Below, one piece after another: positions 8,320-15,429 of a stretch of DNA of 19,059 nucleotides (position 1 is the stretch's first letter; every line of letters starts with the position of its first letter). This DNA is from CAYNDB01 sp964395915 (GTDB lineage: Bacteria; Nitrospinota_A; UBA7883; JAJRTC01). The stretch lies in NCBI GenBank assembly GCA_964395915.1, contig CAYNDB010000042.1:1-19059 (forward strand), in the 5' to 3' direction. Position numbers and translations under genes: made by a program. The notes under the pieces are model-generated. The model saw only the letters and a list, made by a program, of their open reading frames with translations, ran no database searches and was not told where the DNA came from.

Positions 8320-8347
8320 ATTATAGCGCGGATCGATAGATTCTTGA
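8320..8347 (-). promoter_or_regulatory. Candidate promoter for coaBC-udg4-PBP1A
   Basis: A perfect minus-strand -10, TATAAT (8320-8325), lies 16 bases from a weak -35, TCAAGA (8342-8347, three of six matches). The predicted start near 8313 gives a leader of about 48 bases that includes the coaBC Shine-Dalgarno. The 136-base gap between the MFS stop and coaBC has no terminator-like hairpin with a T-run, so read-through from the MFS gene remains possible. Confidence 0.4.
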
Positions 8348-8401
8348 TGTCAGCGTACGTCTGGTTCAGGATTTCGACATAATTCTAATATAATCGTCGA
8401 T

Positions 8402-9628
8402 TTACTTCACAGTCGAAGTAACGCTCTTAAGCTCTTGCGCGTCTTCCGTATGTCGTCTTATCCCGTCAGCTCCGATAATCAGCGCCGATACAACGATGGC
8501 CCCTAAGGCAAGTCCTATGAACATAAACGACGATTTGGAGCCGCTTAGCCATCCAGCCGAAACGCCGCCTATGAAAGTTCCCATGAACTGGCTGAAGTTG
8601 TACGCTCCGATAACGGAACCTTTATGCTTGGGGTCCGCAAGCTTCGACACCGCCGCCGGAAGCGTCGCTTCCAATACGGAAAAGGCCGCAAAAAATATCG
8701 CAAACCCAACTAAAACAGGCCATACTCCTTCAGCCATGGATAGTATGCCGAACGCTATGCATAGAGCAGCGAACATCAAGGAGATTACTTTTCGGGGAGA
8801 CTCGTGATCCGCCTTGGATGAAAAAAACATCATCGCTGTGCCTCCTAAAAGACTCAACGGAATATAGACTTTCCAAAGCTCGCTCATAGCGAAGCTTTCA
8901 GAGAGCCTAAGCGGAACGGTGAAAAACGTGACGATCATTCCGGCGTTCATAAGGAATCCCGCTATGTCCAGCTTTATAAGGTCCGGCGACCCTGCGATTT
9001 TTAATATTTGAAAAGGGTTCAGACCAAAGTCCGACTCAGGGTCGTGTTCTTCTTTGGCCGGTTCTTTTAATACGGTTGCAATAATAATGATCGCCACAGC
9101 GGAAAACACGGCGGCCACCCAAAAAAGAAATGGCACACCAAACGCTCCTCCGATGATGGGGCCTGTAATCATGCCAAGCATGACCGCTCCGCCGATGGAG
9201 ATGCCCATAAAGGCCATGGCCGTGTTGCGGCGAGACGGCTGTGTAAGATCGGCTATCCATGCAAAACATGCGGAGGCGATGGCCCCTGCGCCTTGAAGAA
9301 ACCGGGCAAGTATCAGAATGTATATGTCGTTGGTCATGGCGGCCATGACGCTTCCTAACCCGAATATCAGGAGGCCGGTTATGACGACAGGCTTTCTGCC
9401 AAGCCGGTCCGATATATAACCGAACGGTATCTGCAACAAGGCCTGCGTCAAGCCGTAGACACCGAAAGCAAGCCCTGTGAGAAAAACAGTGGAGCCAGGC
9501 AGGTTTAATGTATATACGGAAAAAACAGGGATTATGAGCGTCAATCCAAGCATTCGCAGAGCTATTACAGATGACAGCCCGCTGACAGCTTTTATTTCTT
9601 CTCGCGAAAATCCTAACTTCTTCTTCAT
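8402..9628 (-). CDS. Major facilitator superfamily transporter (DHA1-like drug/solute efflux)
   Basis: This is a polytopic inner-membrane secondary transporter of 408 residues, the usual size for a 12-helix MFS protein. The hallmark motif A, GYISDRLGRKP (~70-80), lies between helices 2 and 3. It is followed by a helix 4 stretch ARFLQGAGAIASACFAWIADL, similar to proton-antiport drug exporters, and a central polar loop (EPAKEEHDPESDFG). The C-terminal half has alternating hydrophobic segments and the FSQFMGTFIGG helix. The substrate cannot be read from sequence; export of a small molecule is the family-based guess. The ATG at 9628 has CAGGT eight bases upstream. The gene is separated from grpE by 202 bases and probably has its own promoter (9652-9681). 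Confidence 0.9.
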   Translation of the reverse strand: MKKKLGFSREEIKAVSGLSSVIALRMLGLTLIIPVFSVYTLNLPGSTVFLTGLAFGVYGLTQALLQIPFGYISDRLGRKPVVITGLLIFGLGSVMAAMTNDIYILILARFLQGAGAIASACFAWIADLTQPSRRNTAMAFMGISIGGAVMLGMITGPIIGGAFGVPFLFWVAAVFSAVAIIIIATVLKEPAKEEHDPESDFGLNPFQILKIAGSPDLIKLDIAGFLMNAGMIVTFFTVPLRLSESFAMSELWKVYIPLSLLGGTAMMFFSSKADHESPRKVISLMFAALCIAFGILSMAEGVWPVLVGFAIFFAAFSVLEATLPAAVSKLADPKHKGSVIGAYNFSQFMGTFIGGVSAGWLSGSKSSFMFIGLALGAIVVSALIIGADGIRRHTEDAQELKSVTSTVK

Positions 9629-9651
9629 ATGTTTTACCTGAATCTTAACAC

Positions 9652-9681
9652 TTTATATCGTTTTTGGAGGGGCGGAAGCAA
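9652..9681 (-). promoter_or_regulatory. Candidate promoter for the MFS transporter gene
   Basis: On the minus strand, TTGCTT (9676-9681) and TATAAA (9652-9657) are 18 bases apart. The predicted start near 9645 leaves a very short leader before the ATG at 9628. The -35 matches only three of six consensus positions. The rest of the 9629-9830 gap contains no gene, hairpin or repeat that I can support. Confidence 0.35.
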
Positions 9682-9830
9682 TATTTGCGAAGCTAGATTA
9701 TTATTCCTTTAGTTCGTGGTAAACACCTGCCGATTTTCTAATTTCCCACGATTTTTTCCGTCTGAAATCATAAAGCCAAACGGCGTAACAGTTAACATGC
9801 GGCAAAGCAAGGACGTGGGGTAGCGGAAAG

Positions 9831-10562
9831 CTAATCCTGCTGATTTCTTTCTTCTGAGGGATTTTTGGCGACCACTACCTTGGCGGGCCGGATCACTCTG
9901 TCTTTAAACTTGTATCCTGCAATATATTCATCGATTACATAACCATCTTCCATTTCATCGGTTTCCACCATCTGAATCGCTTCGCTTGTTTCCGGGTTGA
10001 ACGGCTTGCCGACCACTTTAAGCTTTTTCAGCCCATAGCCTTTGAGAGTTTCCATAAGCTGTTTTATAACAAGCTCCACTCCTTGCCTTAGCGTGTCCAC
10101 CTGCGCCGCGTCTTCGTTATTTTTTGCTGACGCAACGGCTTTTTCCAGGTTGTCGAGAACCGGCAGAAGCTCTTCCGATATGGAGGAAGCCGCATAGCGT
10201 TTTGCTTCATCCCCCTCCCGGGCGAGACGTTTTCTAAAGTTATCCGCGTCCGCCACAGCCAGGAGCGCCTTGTTTTTAACGGTTTGAAGCTCCTCTTCCC
10301 TTTTCATGAGCTCTTCTTGAAGGTTTTCTATAATTGTCCTGAGTTTTTCGTCGGAACCTTTTTTTCTATTAACCAGTTTTTGTTTTTCCTGTTTTACATC
10401 TTCACCGGAGTCAACGTTCGCATCCGGGACCTTCTCTTCGTTATCAGATTCCATATCACTTCCACCATGCTCGTTTTCAAATTCATTTAATGGCTGCAAA
10501 GGTTTCTCCTGAAATGGCTCATCGGTTGATTCCGGGGTGGCGCTATCAATGGAAATTTTCAA
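9831..10562 (-). CDS. grpE: GrpE, nucleotide exchange factor of DnaK
   Basis: GrpE releases ADP from DnaK during chaperone cycling and acts as a thermosensor. The 243-residue protein has a long acidic, low-complexity N-terminus (~1-75), a coiled coil (~75-110), then the conserved ADADNFRKRLAREGDEAKRYA helix, LLPVLDNLEKA, and a C-terminal beta domain ending in AGYKFKDRVIRPAKVVVA. The predicted TTG start at 10562 overlaps the hrcA TGA (TTGA) and has GAGG seven bases upstream, fitting coupled translation. An in-frame ATG at 10454 also has a modest Shine-Dalgarno (GGTGGA) and would give ~207 residues, nearer the common GrpE length. dnaK does not follow; an MFS gene does. Confidence 0.95.
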   Translation of the reverse strand: MKISIDSATPESTDEPFQEKPLQPLNEFENEHGGSDMESDNEEKVPDANVDSGEDVKQEKQKLVNRKKGSDEKLRTIIENLQEELMKREEELQTVKNKALLAVADADNFRKRLAREGDEAKRYAASSISEELLPVLDNLEKAVASAKNNEDAAQVDTLRQGVELVIKQLMETLKGYGLKKLKVVGKPFNPETSEAIQMVETDEMEDGYVIDEYIAGYKFKDRVIRPAKVVVAKNPSEERNQQD

Positions 10563-11638
10563 TTTTGCGCCTCATAACTTCGCCCGGCAAGCCTCAGGCT
10601 TACCTGCGCGGCCGTGTATGCCACAAGCGCCATTATATGGCCGTAATCCATTCGTTTAAGGCCAATGATTCCGACAGACCCGATAGCCGTGCCGTCTCCT
10701 CCATGAAACGGGTGGGTGATGAGGCTAAAGTCCTCAAGCTCTTCAATCTCAGACTCCCCGCCTATGAGAAGGTTGACGCCATTTGATTTCATACATTCAT
10801 TTAGCAGCTGGGCAAGCTTTTCCTTCTCGTCAAGTGTTCTGAAAAGCGCCTTTATTTTTTGCAGGCTCATCCCGGAGCTTTGCTGGCCGATCAAATTGCT
10901 TGTTCTTTTTATAAAGATCGTTTCGTCGGAATTATGAGGAGCCTGATCCTCTATTCCTTCGGCTATCGCCAGGGCGATGGATATAAGTGAATCCATTCGG
11001 TTTCGAGCGCTGCTTATTTCGTTTAAAAGTTGAGCGCGTATTTGTTTCAGTGTTAATCCGGAAAACCGGTCGTTAAAATAATTGGAGAGCTTGTCCAGCG
11101 TATCCTGGCTAAAGTTTTCTTCTGTGCGCACAAGCTGGCTTTTCATCTCACCACCTACCGCCACCATAACAGACAGTGTCAGCCTGTTTTCAATATGTAC
11201 GAAATGAACCTTTTTTATCGGTGTGGCGGACCACGAAGTAAGCCCCATTAAACCCGCCTGCATGGAAAGCTCGGAGAGAGCTTCCGTAACGGAGGTGACC
11301 ATCTCCTTCAGGTCACACGTCTCCTGGCTGAATGTGGCGTTGTGAATATCGTTCTTCTCTTTTACAACCAGCGTTTTGTGGTTAACAATTGTTTCCGCGT
11401 ATAAGCGATAGCCCTTGTCTGAAGGAACGCGGCCGGCGGAGGTGTGGGGTTGTGATAATAATCCCGCCTGCTCAAGATCGGCCATGACGTTTCTGATGGT
11501 AGCCGGACTTAAGTTGAAATCGTATTTTTTGGTAATTGTGCGAGAGCCTATCGGCTCATTTTTTTCTATATAGCTCTCGATCACCGCCGTAAGGACTTCG
11601 ATCGAGCGGCTATCCAGTTCAAAGCTTCCCATATTCAT
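10559..11638 (-). CDS. hrcA: Heat-inducible transcription repressor HrcA
   Basis: HrcA binds the CIRCE operator (TTAGCACTC-N9-GAGTGCTAA) to repress chaperone genes, with GroEL aiding its activity. The ~359-residue protein opens with a winged-helix domain: IEVLTAVIESYIEKNEPIGSRT, then SPATIRNVMADLEQAGLL and HTSAGRVPSDKGYR. The HrcA core follows, ending in IGSVGIIGLKRMDYG near the C-terminus. Starts are crowded: TTG 11647, ATG 11638 and ATG 11632 share the frame. The TTG sits directly against the only GGTGG, so 11638 (about ten bases beyond it) or 11632 is likelier. The stop overlaps grpE. No CIRCE is visible upstream, so autoregulation through it is not supported here. Confidence 0.95.
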   Translation of the reverse strand: MNMGSFELDSRSIEVLTAVIESYIEKNEPIGSRTITKKYDFNLSPATIRNVMADLEQAGLLSQPHTSAGRVPSDKGYRLYAETIVNHKTLVVKEKNDIHNATFSQETCDLKEMVTSVTEALSELSMQAGLMGLTSWSATPIKKVHFVHIENRLTLSVMVAVGGEMKSQLVRTEENFSQDTLDKLSNYFNDRFSGLTLKQIRAQLLNEISSARNRMDSLISIALAIAEGIEDQAPHNSDETIFIKRTSNLIGQQSSGMSLQKIKALFRTLDEKEKLAQLLNECMKSNGVNLLIGGESEIEELEDFSLITHPFHGGDGTAIGSVGIIGLKRMDYGHIMALVAYTAAQVSLRLAGRSYEAQN

Positions 11639-11674
11639 CCAATACAAACCACCACTGTGTTACAAATATTTTCC

Positions 11675-11705
11675 ATTATGGCCGAAGCGCCACAGGGTAT
11701 GTCAA
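11675..11705 (-). promoter_or_regulatory. Candidate promoter for hrcA-grpE
   Basis: On the minus strand a perfect TTGACA (11700-11705) precedes CATAAT (11675-11680) with a long 19-base spacer. The overlapping reading CTTGACA, 16 bases, GGCCATAAT also loosely resembles a heat-shock sigma-32 promoter. The predicted start near 11668 is about 30 bases before the likely hrcA ATG. The 67-base gap from the glycosyltransferase stop contains no CIRCE inverted repeat and no terminator. Confidence 0.4.
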
Positions 11706-11714
11706 GTCTTCCAG

Positions 11715-12773
11715 CTATACCATCGCCCCGTCAAGAACGCCAATAACGGCCTTGTGGAACATTTCAACAGATTTTTCATGCCCGAAATCCTCCATCCTGT
11801 GAAGCTGTGACTCTATAATCTTTCCACGCAAAGCCCTGTCTTCACGGATCAGCCCTATAAGCTCCGCAACGCTTTGCGGCTCCATTCCGGTTATTAATGA
11901 CCCGCTCCGCCCCATCGTGGCCCGGACACCGGTAGAGGAGTATGCCACAATAGGTATACGAAATCGCATCGCCTCAAGCAAAGGCACGCAAAAGCCTTCA
12001 TGCCGGCTAAGGCAAAGAAAAACCGAAGCGCTGGCGTAATAATCCCCAAGCTCTTCGTCAGAAACGTTCCCCGTGAAAACTACCTCAGGAAGGTCCATCA
12101 CCTCCGCCAATCTTTTTAGCGACTTGTAATATGCGCCATTTTCATCATATCCACCAACCAACACCAGCCTGGAATCCTTGTCAACATAGTTGCGATAAAA
12201 ATAGAAAACCTTGATAAGGTCTTCGTGCCTTTTATTCGGCGCCACACGTCCGACGAAAAGGATGTTGGTCTTGTCATCTTTAAAAGGATTTTTTCCGGCA
12301 GGACTTATCTTTTCAAAGTTCAGTATCAGCGGCGCAAGCTTAACCTTGCTAAAACCAAATGATTTAAGCTCCTCCACATTGTATTCAGACACGCCAATAG
12401 CAAGGCTTGTCTTTTCGGCAAATTTACACAGGGCCTTGCGAGCGTCATGACATTTTTGCGCCACAGCGTCATCAAAGCCTTCAAAAAAATGGCCGGGAGT
12501 GATGTTGTGATACATCAGGATAAGGTTATCGACGTTATCCAAAACGAACTGGTTGACTTTTGACCCCGTGGAATAGTGGTATATGACCCATGTATCCGGG
12601 GTCACATCTTTCAGATAATCGAGATAATGTTTGGCAGTCAGTTTTTTATGTGTCTCGTTGGCGTATATCTCGGACTCATACCCCCACCCCCGCAATAGCT
12701 TCTGTATTTCGGTCGTGTGGTTTCCGATGGCGTCGCCGTACGAGTAGTTGGGCAACATCTGATGTATTTTCAT
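11715..12773 (-). CDS. Glycosyltransferase, GT4 family (GT-B fold)
   Basis: This is a retaining, nucleotide-sugar-dependent cytoplasmic glycosyltransferase of 352 residues. The N-terminal acceptor domain begins MKIHQMLPNYSYGDAIGNHT. The C-terminal donor domain starts near TNILFVGRVAPNKRHEDLI, a typical Glycos_transf_1 entry, and contains the E-x7-E signature EGFCVPLLE. Sugar and linkage cannot be read from the sequence. The ATG at 12773 shares one base with the previous gene's stop (TAATG), so translation is probably coupled. With that neighbour and the Wzt-like ATPase, it forms a compact surface-glycan module. Confidence 0.92.
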   Translation of the reverse strand: MKIHQMLPNYSYGDAIGNHTTEIQKLLRGWGYESEIYANETHKKLTAKHYLDYLKDVTPDTWVIYHYSTGSKVNQFVLDNVDNLILMYHNITPGHFFEGFDDAVAQKCHDARKALCKFAEKTSLAIGVSEYNVEELKSFGFSKVKLAPLILNFEKISPAGKNPFKDDKTNILFVGRVAPNKRHEDLIKVFYFYRNYVDKDSRLVLVGGYDENGAYYKSLKRLAEVMDLPEVVFTGNVSDEELGDYYASASVFLCLSRHEGFCVPLLEAMRFRIPIVAYSSTGVRATMGRSGSLITGMEPQSVAELIGLIREDRALRGKIIESQLHRMEDFGHEKSVEMFHKAVIGVLDGAMV

Positions 12774-13969
12774 TACACTTTAAGCCCTTCGCACGCTTTA
12801 AGGAGATTTTTGAACCGGGCGCATATCACGTCCCATGAATAGTTTTTCTCGACATAATTTTTACCTTTGGCTCCCATTTCATCCGCCATATCGGGGTTAT
12901 CCAGAATCAGGTTGACAGCCTCGGCGAATTCCGGGAAGTCGCCATACGCAAACCCTCCGCCGGAATCTGTTATATGGTCGGTGGTAGGCTCACATTTTGA
13001 ATGTACCAACACCGGCCGGCCCAACCGCCACGATTCCATTATCACAAGTGAAAAACTTTCGTTTAACGATGGCTGACACAGCATTGTAGCGGCCGCCAAA
13101 GCGTCATGTTTTGCTTCCGCTGTCACAAAACCCAGGTCGAGCGTCGCGTCTTTTATATCGTCATCGATGGATACCTCGCCTCCTCCTATCAATACAAGCT
13201 TAAGGTTCGAGGCCGGATATTTATTTTTGTAGCTTTGAAAATATTCGATTAGTTGAGGCGTGTTTTTCGTAATATCGCGTCGCCCCACGTATAGTATAAA
13301 TGGATCGTCGCCAAGTTTATGTTGTTCGCGGAACCTTGCGCCGTCCGCCCCGCTTATGGTGTCCACCCCTTCGCCCATCAGGATAGGCTCGCTATACCTC
13401 ATCCCGTCATATTTTCTCATGGCAAGCCGCATCTCCGCTTTCGAGTTGAAAAGGGCTCCGTTCACCCTGTCGAACATTCTGCGGGTAAGCTCCATATTGG
13501 CGTAGCCCTCATCGTGCAGGCACGGGACGATGAAAGATTTCCATGGCGCTATTCTTGTGCCATTCAGGGATATTCCGAAAAGGTACGGCATGAAAAAATA
13601 GATTCGTTCCTTTTGGTTGTCGCCAATATATTGATACAAGGTGTCGGAATTTATGGCGTTTTCGGCGTAATCAATCTCTTCTTCAAAGGTGAGCGTCTCT
13701 CCGGCCACTATTTTGTTATTTATCGGGACGAATACATCTGTGTCTGTTATGCGCGGAGTGAACCTTCGTACCGTTACTCCATTTATGTCATACACCGCAG
13801 GCTCATGCACCTGGTTGTTCCAGTGTGTGGCAAGGTCACGCAAAGTGGTTGTCAGCACTTCCACATCCACGCCTCTAAGGGCAAGGTTCTCCACAAGGCG
13901 TTTGCACTGCGTCTCTGCGCCTCCGGTTATATCGGCTCCGTAAAATGGAATAACGAAAGATACTTTCAT
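12773..13969 (-). CDS. Glycosyltransferase, GT4 family (GT-B fold)
   Basis: This is a second GT-B glycosyltransferase, 398 residues long. The N-terminus MKVSFVIPFYGADITGGAE is the acceptor-side Rossmann half, with the GGAE loop common in GT4 enzymes. The donor half starts at FILYVGRRDITKN and carries E-x7-E in ESFSLVIME, followed by WRLGRPVLVHSKCEPTTDHI. It differs clearly from the next enzyme, so the two probably add different sugars or bonds. The ATG at 13969 has only a weak GAAG upstream and lies 23 bases after the Wzt-like gene. It is probably involved in extending the glycan that the ATPase helps export. Confidence 0.92.
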   Translation of the reverse strand: MKVSFVIPFYGADITGGAETQCKRLVENLALRGVDVEVLTTTLRDLATHWNNQVHEPAVYDINGVTVRRFTPRITDTDVFVPINNKIVAGETLTFEEEIDYAENAINSDTLYQYIGDNQKERIYFFMPYLFGISLNGTRIAPWKSFIVPCLHDEGYANMELTRRMFDRVNGALFNSKAEMRLAMRKYDGMRYSEPILMGEGVDTISGADGARFREQHKLGDDPFILYVGRRDITKNTPQLIEYFQSYKNKYPASNLKLVLIGGGEVSIDDDIKDATLDLGFVTAEAKHDALAAATMLCQPSLNESFSLVIMESWRLGRPVLVHSKCEPTTDHITDSGGGFAYGDFPEFAEAVNLILDNPDMADEMGAKGKNYVEKNYSWDVICARFKNLLKACEGLKV

Positions 13970-13992
13970 AAGTTACGCTTCAGTTTCATCTT

Positions 13993-15246
13993 TTATAGCT
14001 TACCTGCTCCGTTTATGCTCCAGGTGTGGGAAGGGCGGAAAACACCAGAGTCCTTGATCTTCGACCGGATGGAAAACTCATACATCTGGTCATGGAAATC
14101 ATAAGCGTATCCATCCTCCGCATGAACCGCGACAGAAAGGGAATACGCTCCTTCAACAAGATCAAGTTTGTCAAAACTTACGGTCACCTTGCCATCGCCT
14201 TCGACTTTTTCAATTTGGATATTCTCTATATCCGTGTTTGAGCCATAGCAAAGGGCTCCGTCCTGTTTGTGGATGGCTATGCCGAATATCGGCTCCAAAA
14301 CCGTTTTGTTCGCTTTATACTCTATTTCCATCGCAATGCTTGCGCCTGTTGAATAGACGTAACGCTCATTGCCGGATTCGTCGATCATCGACACGTTTGT
14401 TATTTCCACTTCGCGGGTTCCCCAGCGGTTTGCCTCTTTGCTCGTACCTTCTCCCTCCACACGCTCTTTTCCCTCGACAAGCGCCGCATTTTCCGTCTCC
14501 GCCACCGTGGCCAGATACGCATCGATCACGCGGTTAGGCTTACCGCTTTCCATTATGCGACCTTTATCGAGCCATACCGCTCCATCGCACCATTTTTCTA
14601 TTTCGGAAAGATTGTGTGATACCAGTAACATGGTTTTGCCAGCCTTTTTAAAACTTTCCATTTTCTCCTGGCATTTGTGGCCGAAAGCTTCATCGCCAAC
14701 GGCAAGAACTTCGTCTATAAGCAGAATATCCGGGTTGACATGCACCGCGATGGAGAAACCAAGGCGCATGAACATGCCGGAGGAATATGTGCGCACAGGG
14801 TTGTCTATAAAATCCTCCAGTTCGGCGAAGGCGACTATTTCATCGAAGTGTTGAATTATTTTCTTTTTCGAAAAACCGAGGATCGACGCATTTATGAAAA
14901 TGTTTTCACGGCCGGAAAAATCCGGGTGAAACCCGGCGCCAAGCTCTATGAGAGCGGAAACCCGGCCATCTATGATGATTTCGCCATGGTCAGGCCTGTA
15001 TATGCCAGCGATAAGCTTTAGCAAGGTAGATTTGCCGGAGCCGTTGCGGCCTACAAGCCCCCATGTTTCCCCTTTTGGAAAATCAATGGTGATATCCTGT
15101 AACGCTTTGAATATATTATTAGGCTTTTGCTCTGTCCCCGGGCCTTTAAGCTTCCCCAGAAACAGGCTTTTTAAAGTCCTGTATTGCTTTCGGAGGGTTA
15201 CTTTTTTAAACTCCTTGCCAACTCCCCTCAAGCTTATCGGTGTCAT
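13993..15246 (-). CDS. Wzt-like ABC transporter ATPase with C-terminal carbohydrate-binding domain
   Basis: This is the ATPase of an ABC-2 polysaccharide/O-antigen exporter on the cytoplasmic face. The 417-residue protein has an N-terminal ATPase domain (~1-245) with Walker A GRNGSGKST (66-74), the Wzt/TagH-type signature YSSGM, Walker B LLIDEVLAVGD and H-loop LVSHN. A linker leads to a beta-rich C-terminal domain (~270-417, from WGTREVEITNV) like the Wzt domain that recognises the capped end of the glycan. That domain suggests binding-dependent export, as in E. coli O9a. The permease Wzm would be expected next door but is absent. The ATG at 15246 lacks a Shine-Dalgarno: the upstream bases are A-rich. 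It overlaps the stop of a 9-residue upstream ORF. Confidence 0.93.
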   Translation of the reverse strand: MTPISLRGVGKEFKKVTLRKQYRTLKSLFLGKLKGPGTEQKPNNIFKALQDITIDFPKGETWGLVGRNGSGKSTLLKLIAGIYRPDHGEIIIDGRVSALIELGAGFHPDFSGRENIFINASILGFSKKKIIQHFDEIVAFAELEDFIDNPVRTYSSGMFMRLGFSIAVHVNPDILLIDEVLAVGDEAFGHKCQEKMESFKKAGKTMLLVSHNLSEIEKWCDGAVWLDKGRIMESGKPNRVIDAYLATVAETENAALVEGKERVEGEGTSKEANRWGTREVEITNVSMIDESGNERYVYSTGASIAMEIEYKANKTVLEPIFGIAIHKQDGALCYGSNTDIENIQIEKVEGDGKVTVSFDKLDLVEGAYSLSVAVHAEDGYAYDFHDQMYEFSIRSKIKDSGVFRPSHTWSINGAGKL

Positions 15247-15272
15247 AATTTTTGTTTTCGTGTTTGTTTCAT
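15243..15272 (-). other. Possible 9-residue upstream ORF overlapping the Wzt-like gene start
   Basis: An ATG at 15272 opens a short frame encoding MKQTRKQKL. Its TGA overlaps the ATG of the Wzt-like gene as ATGA, the arrangement seen in coupled translation. It has no clear Shine-Dalgarno, and a short ORF in A-rich leader DNA could arise by chance. It is listed because the following gene also lacks a Shine-Dalgarno. Confidence 0.2.
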
Positions 15273-15291
15273 TGGTGGTTCATTCTAATTC

Positions 15292-15320
15292 ATTATGCGC
15301 AAATCTTCCAATGAGGTCAA
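15292..15320 (-). promoter_or_regulatory. Candidate sigma-70 promoter for the Wzt-like/GT/GT operon
   Basis: On the minus strand, TTGACC (15315-15320, five of six) and CATAAT (15292-15297, five of six) are exactly 17 bases apart. The predicted start near 15285 gives a leader of about 39 bases. This is the best sigma-70 match in the window. Confidence 0.55.
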
Positions 15321-15352
15321 AACGGTAATTTTCGCCATATTTTTGGTATAGC

Positions 15353-15381
15353 TTGTTATAGTGGCGGCTTTATGTTATATT
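15353..15381 (+). promoter_or_regulatory. Candidate promoter for ftsK
   Basis: On the plus strand, TTGTTA (15353-15358) and TATATT (15376-15381) are 17 bases apart. The predicted start near 15388 leaves about 40 bases before the GTG, including the AGAGG Shine-Dalgarno. It lies back to back with the promoter for the Wzt-like gene in the 183-base divergent region. Confidence 0.45.
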
Positions 15382-15429
15382 TCAGATAATTATACACCAT
15401 GTTTTAACTAACAGCTTTAAGAGGTTCTG

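Noticed and set aside
9709..9798. 29-residue minus-strand ORF (and a ~35-residue plus-strand frame) in the gap between grpE and the MFS gene
   Set aside because: Neither has a Shine-Dalgarno or any recognisable family feature, and short frames of this size are expected by chance.
13319..14104. 261-residue open frame on the plus strand
   Set aside because: It is antisense to the second glycosyltransferase and spans its junction with the Wzt-like gene. It is a shadow frame with no domain or suitable start.
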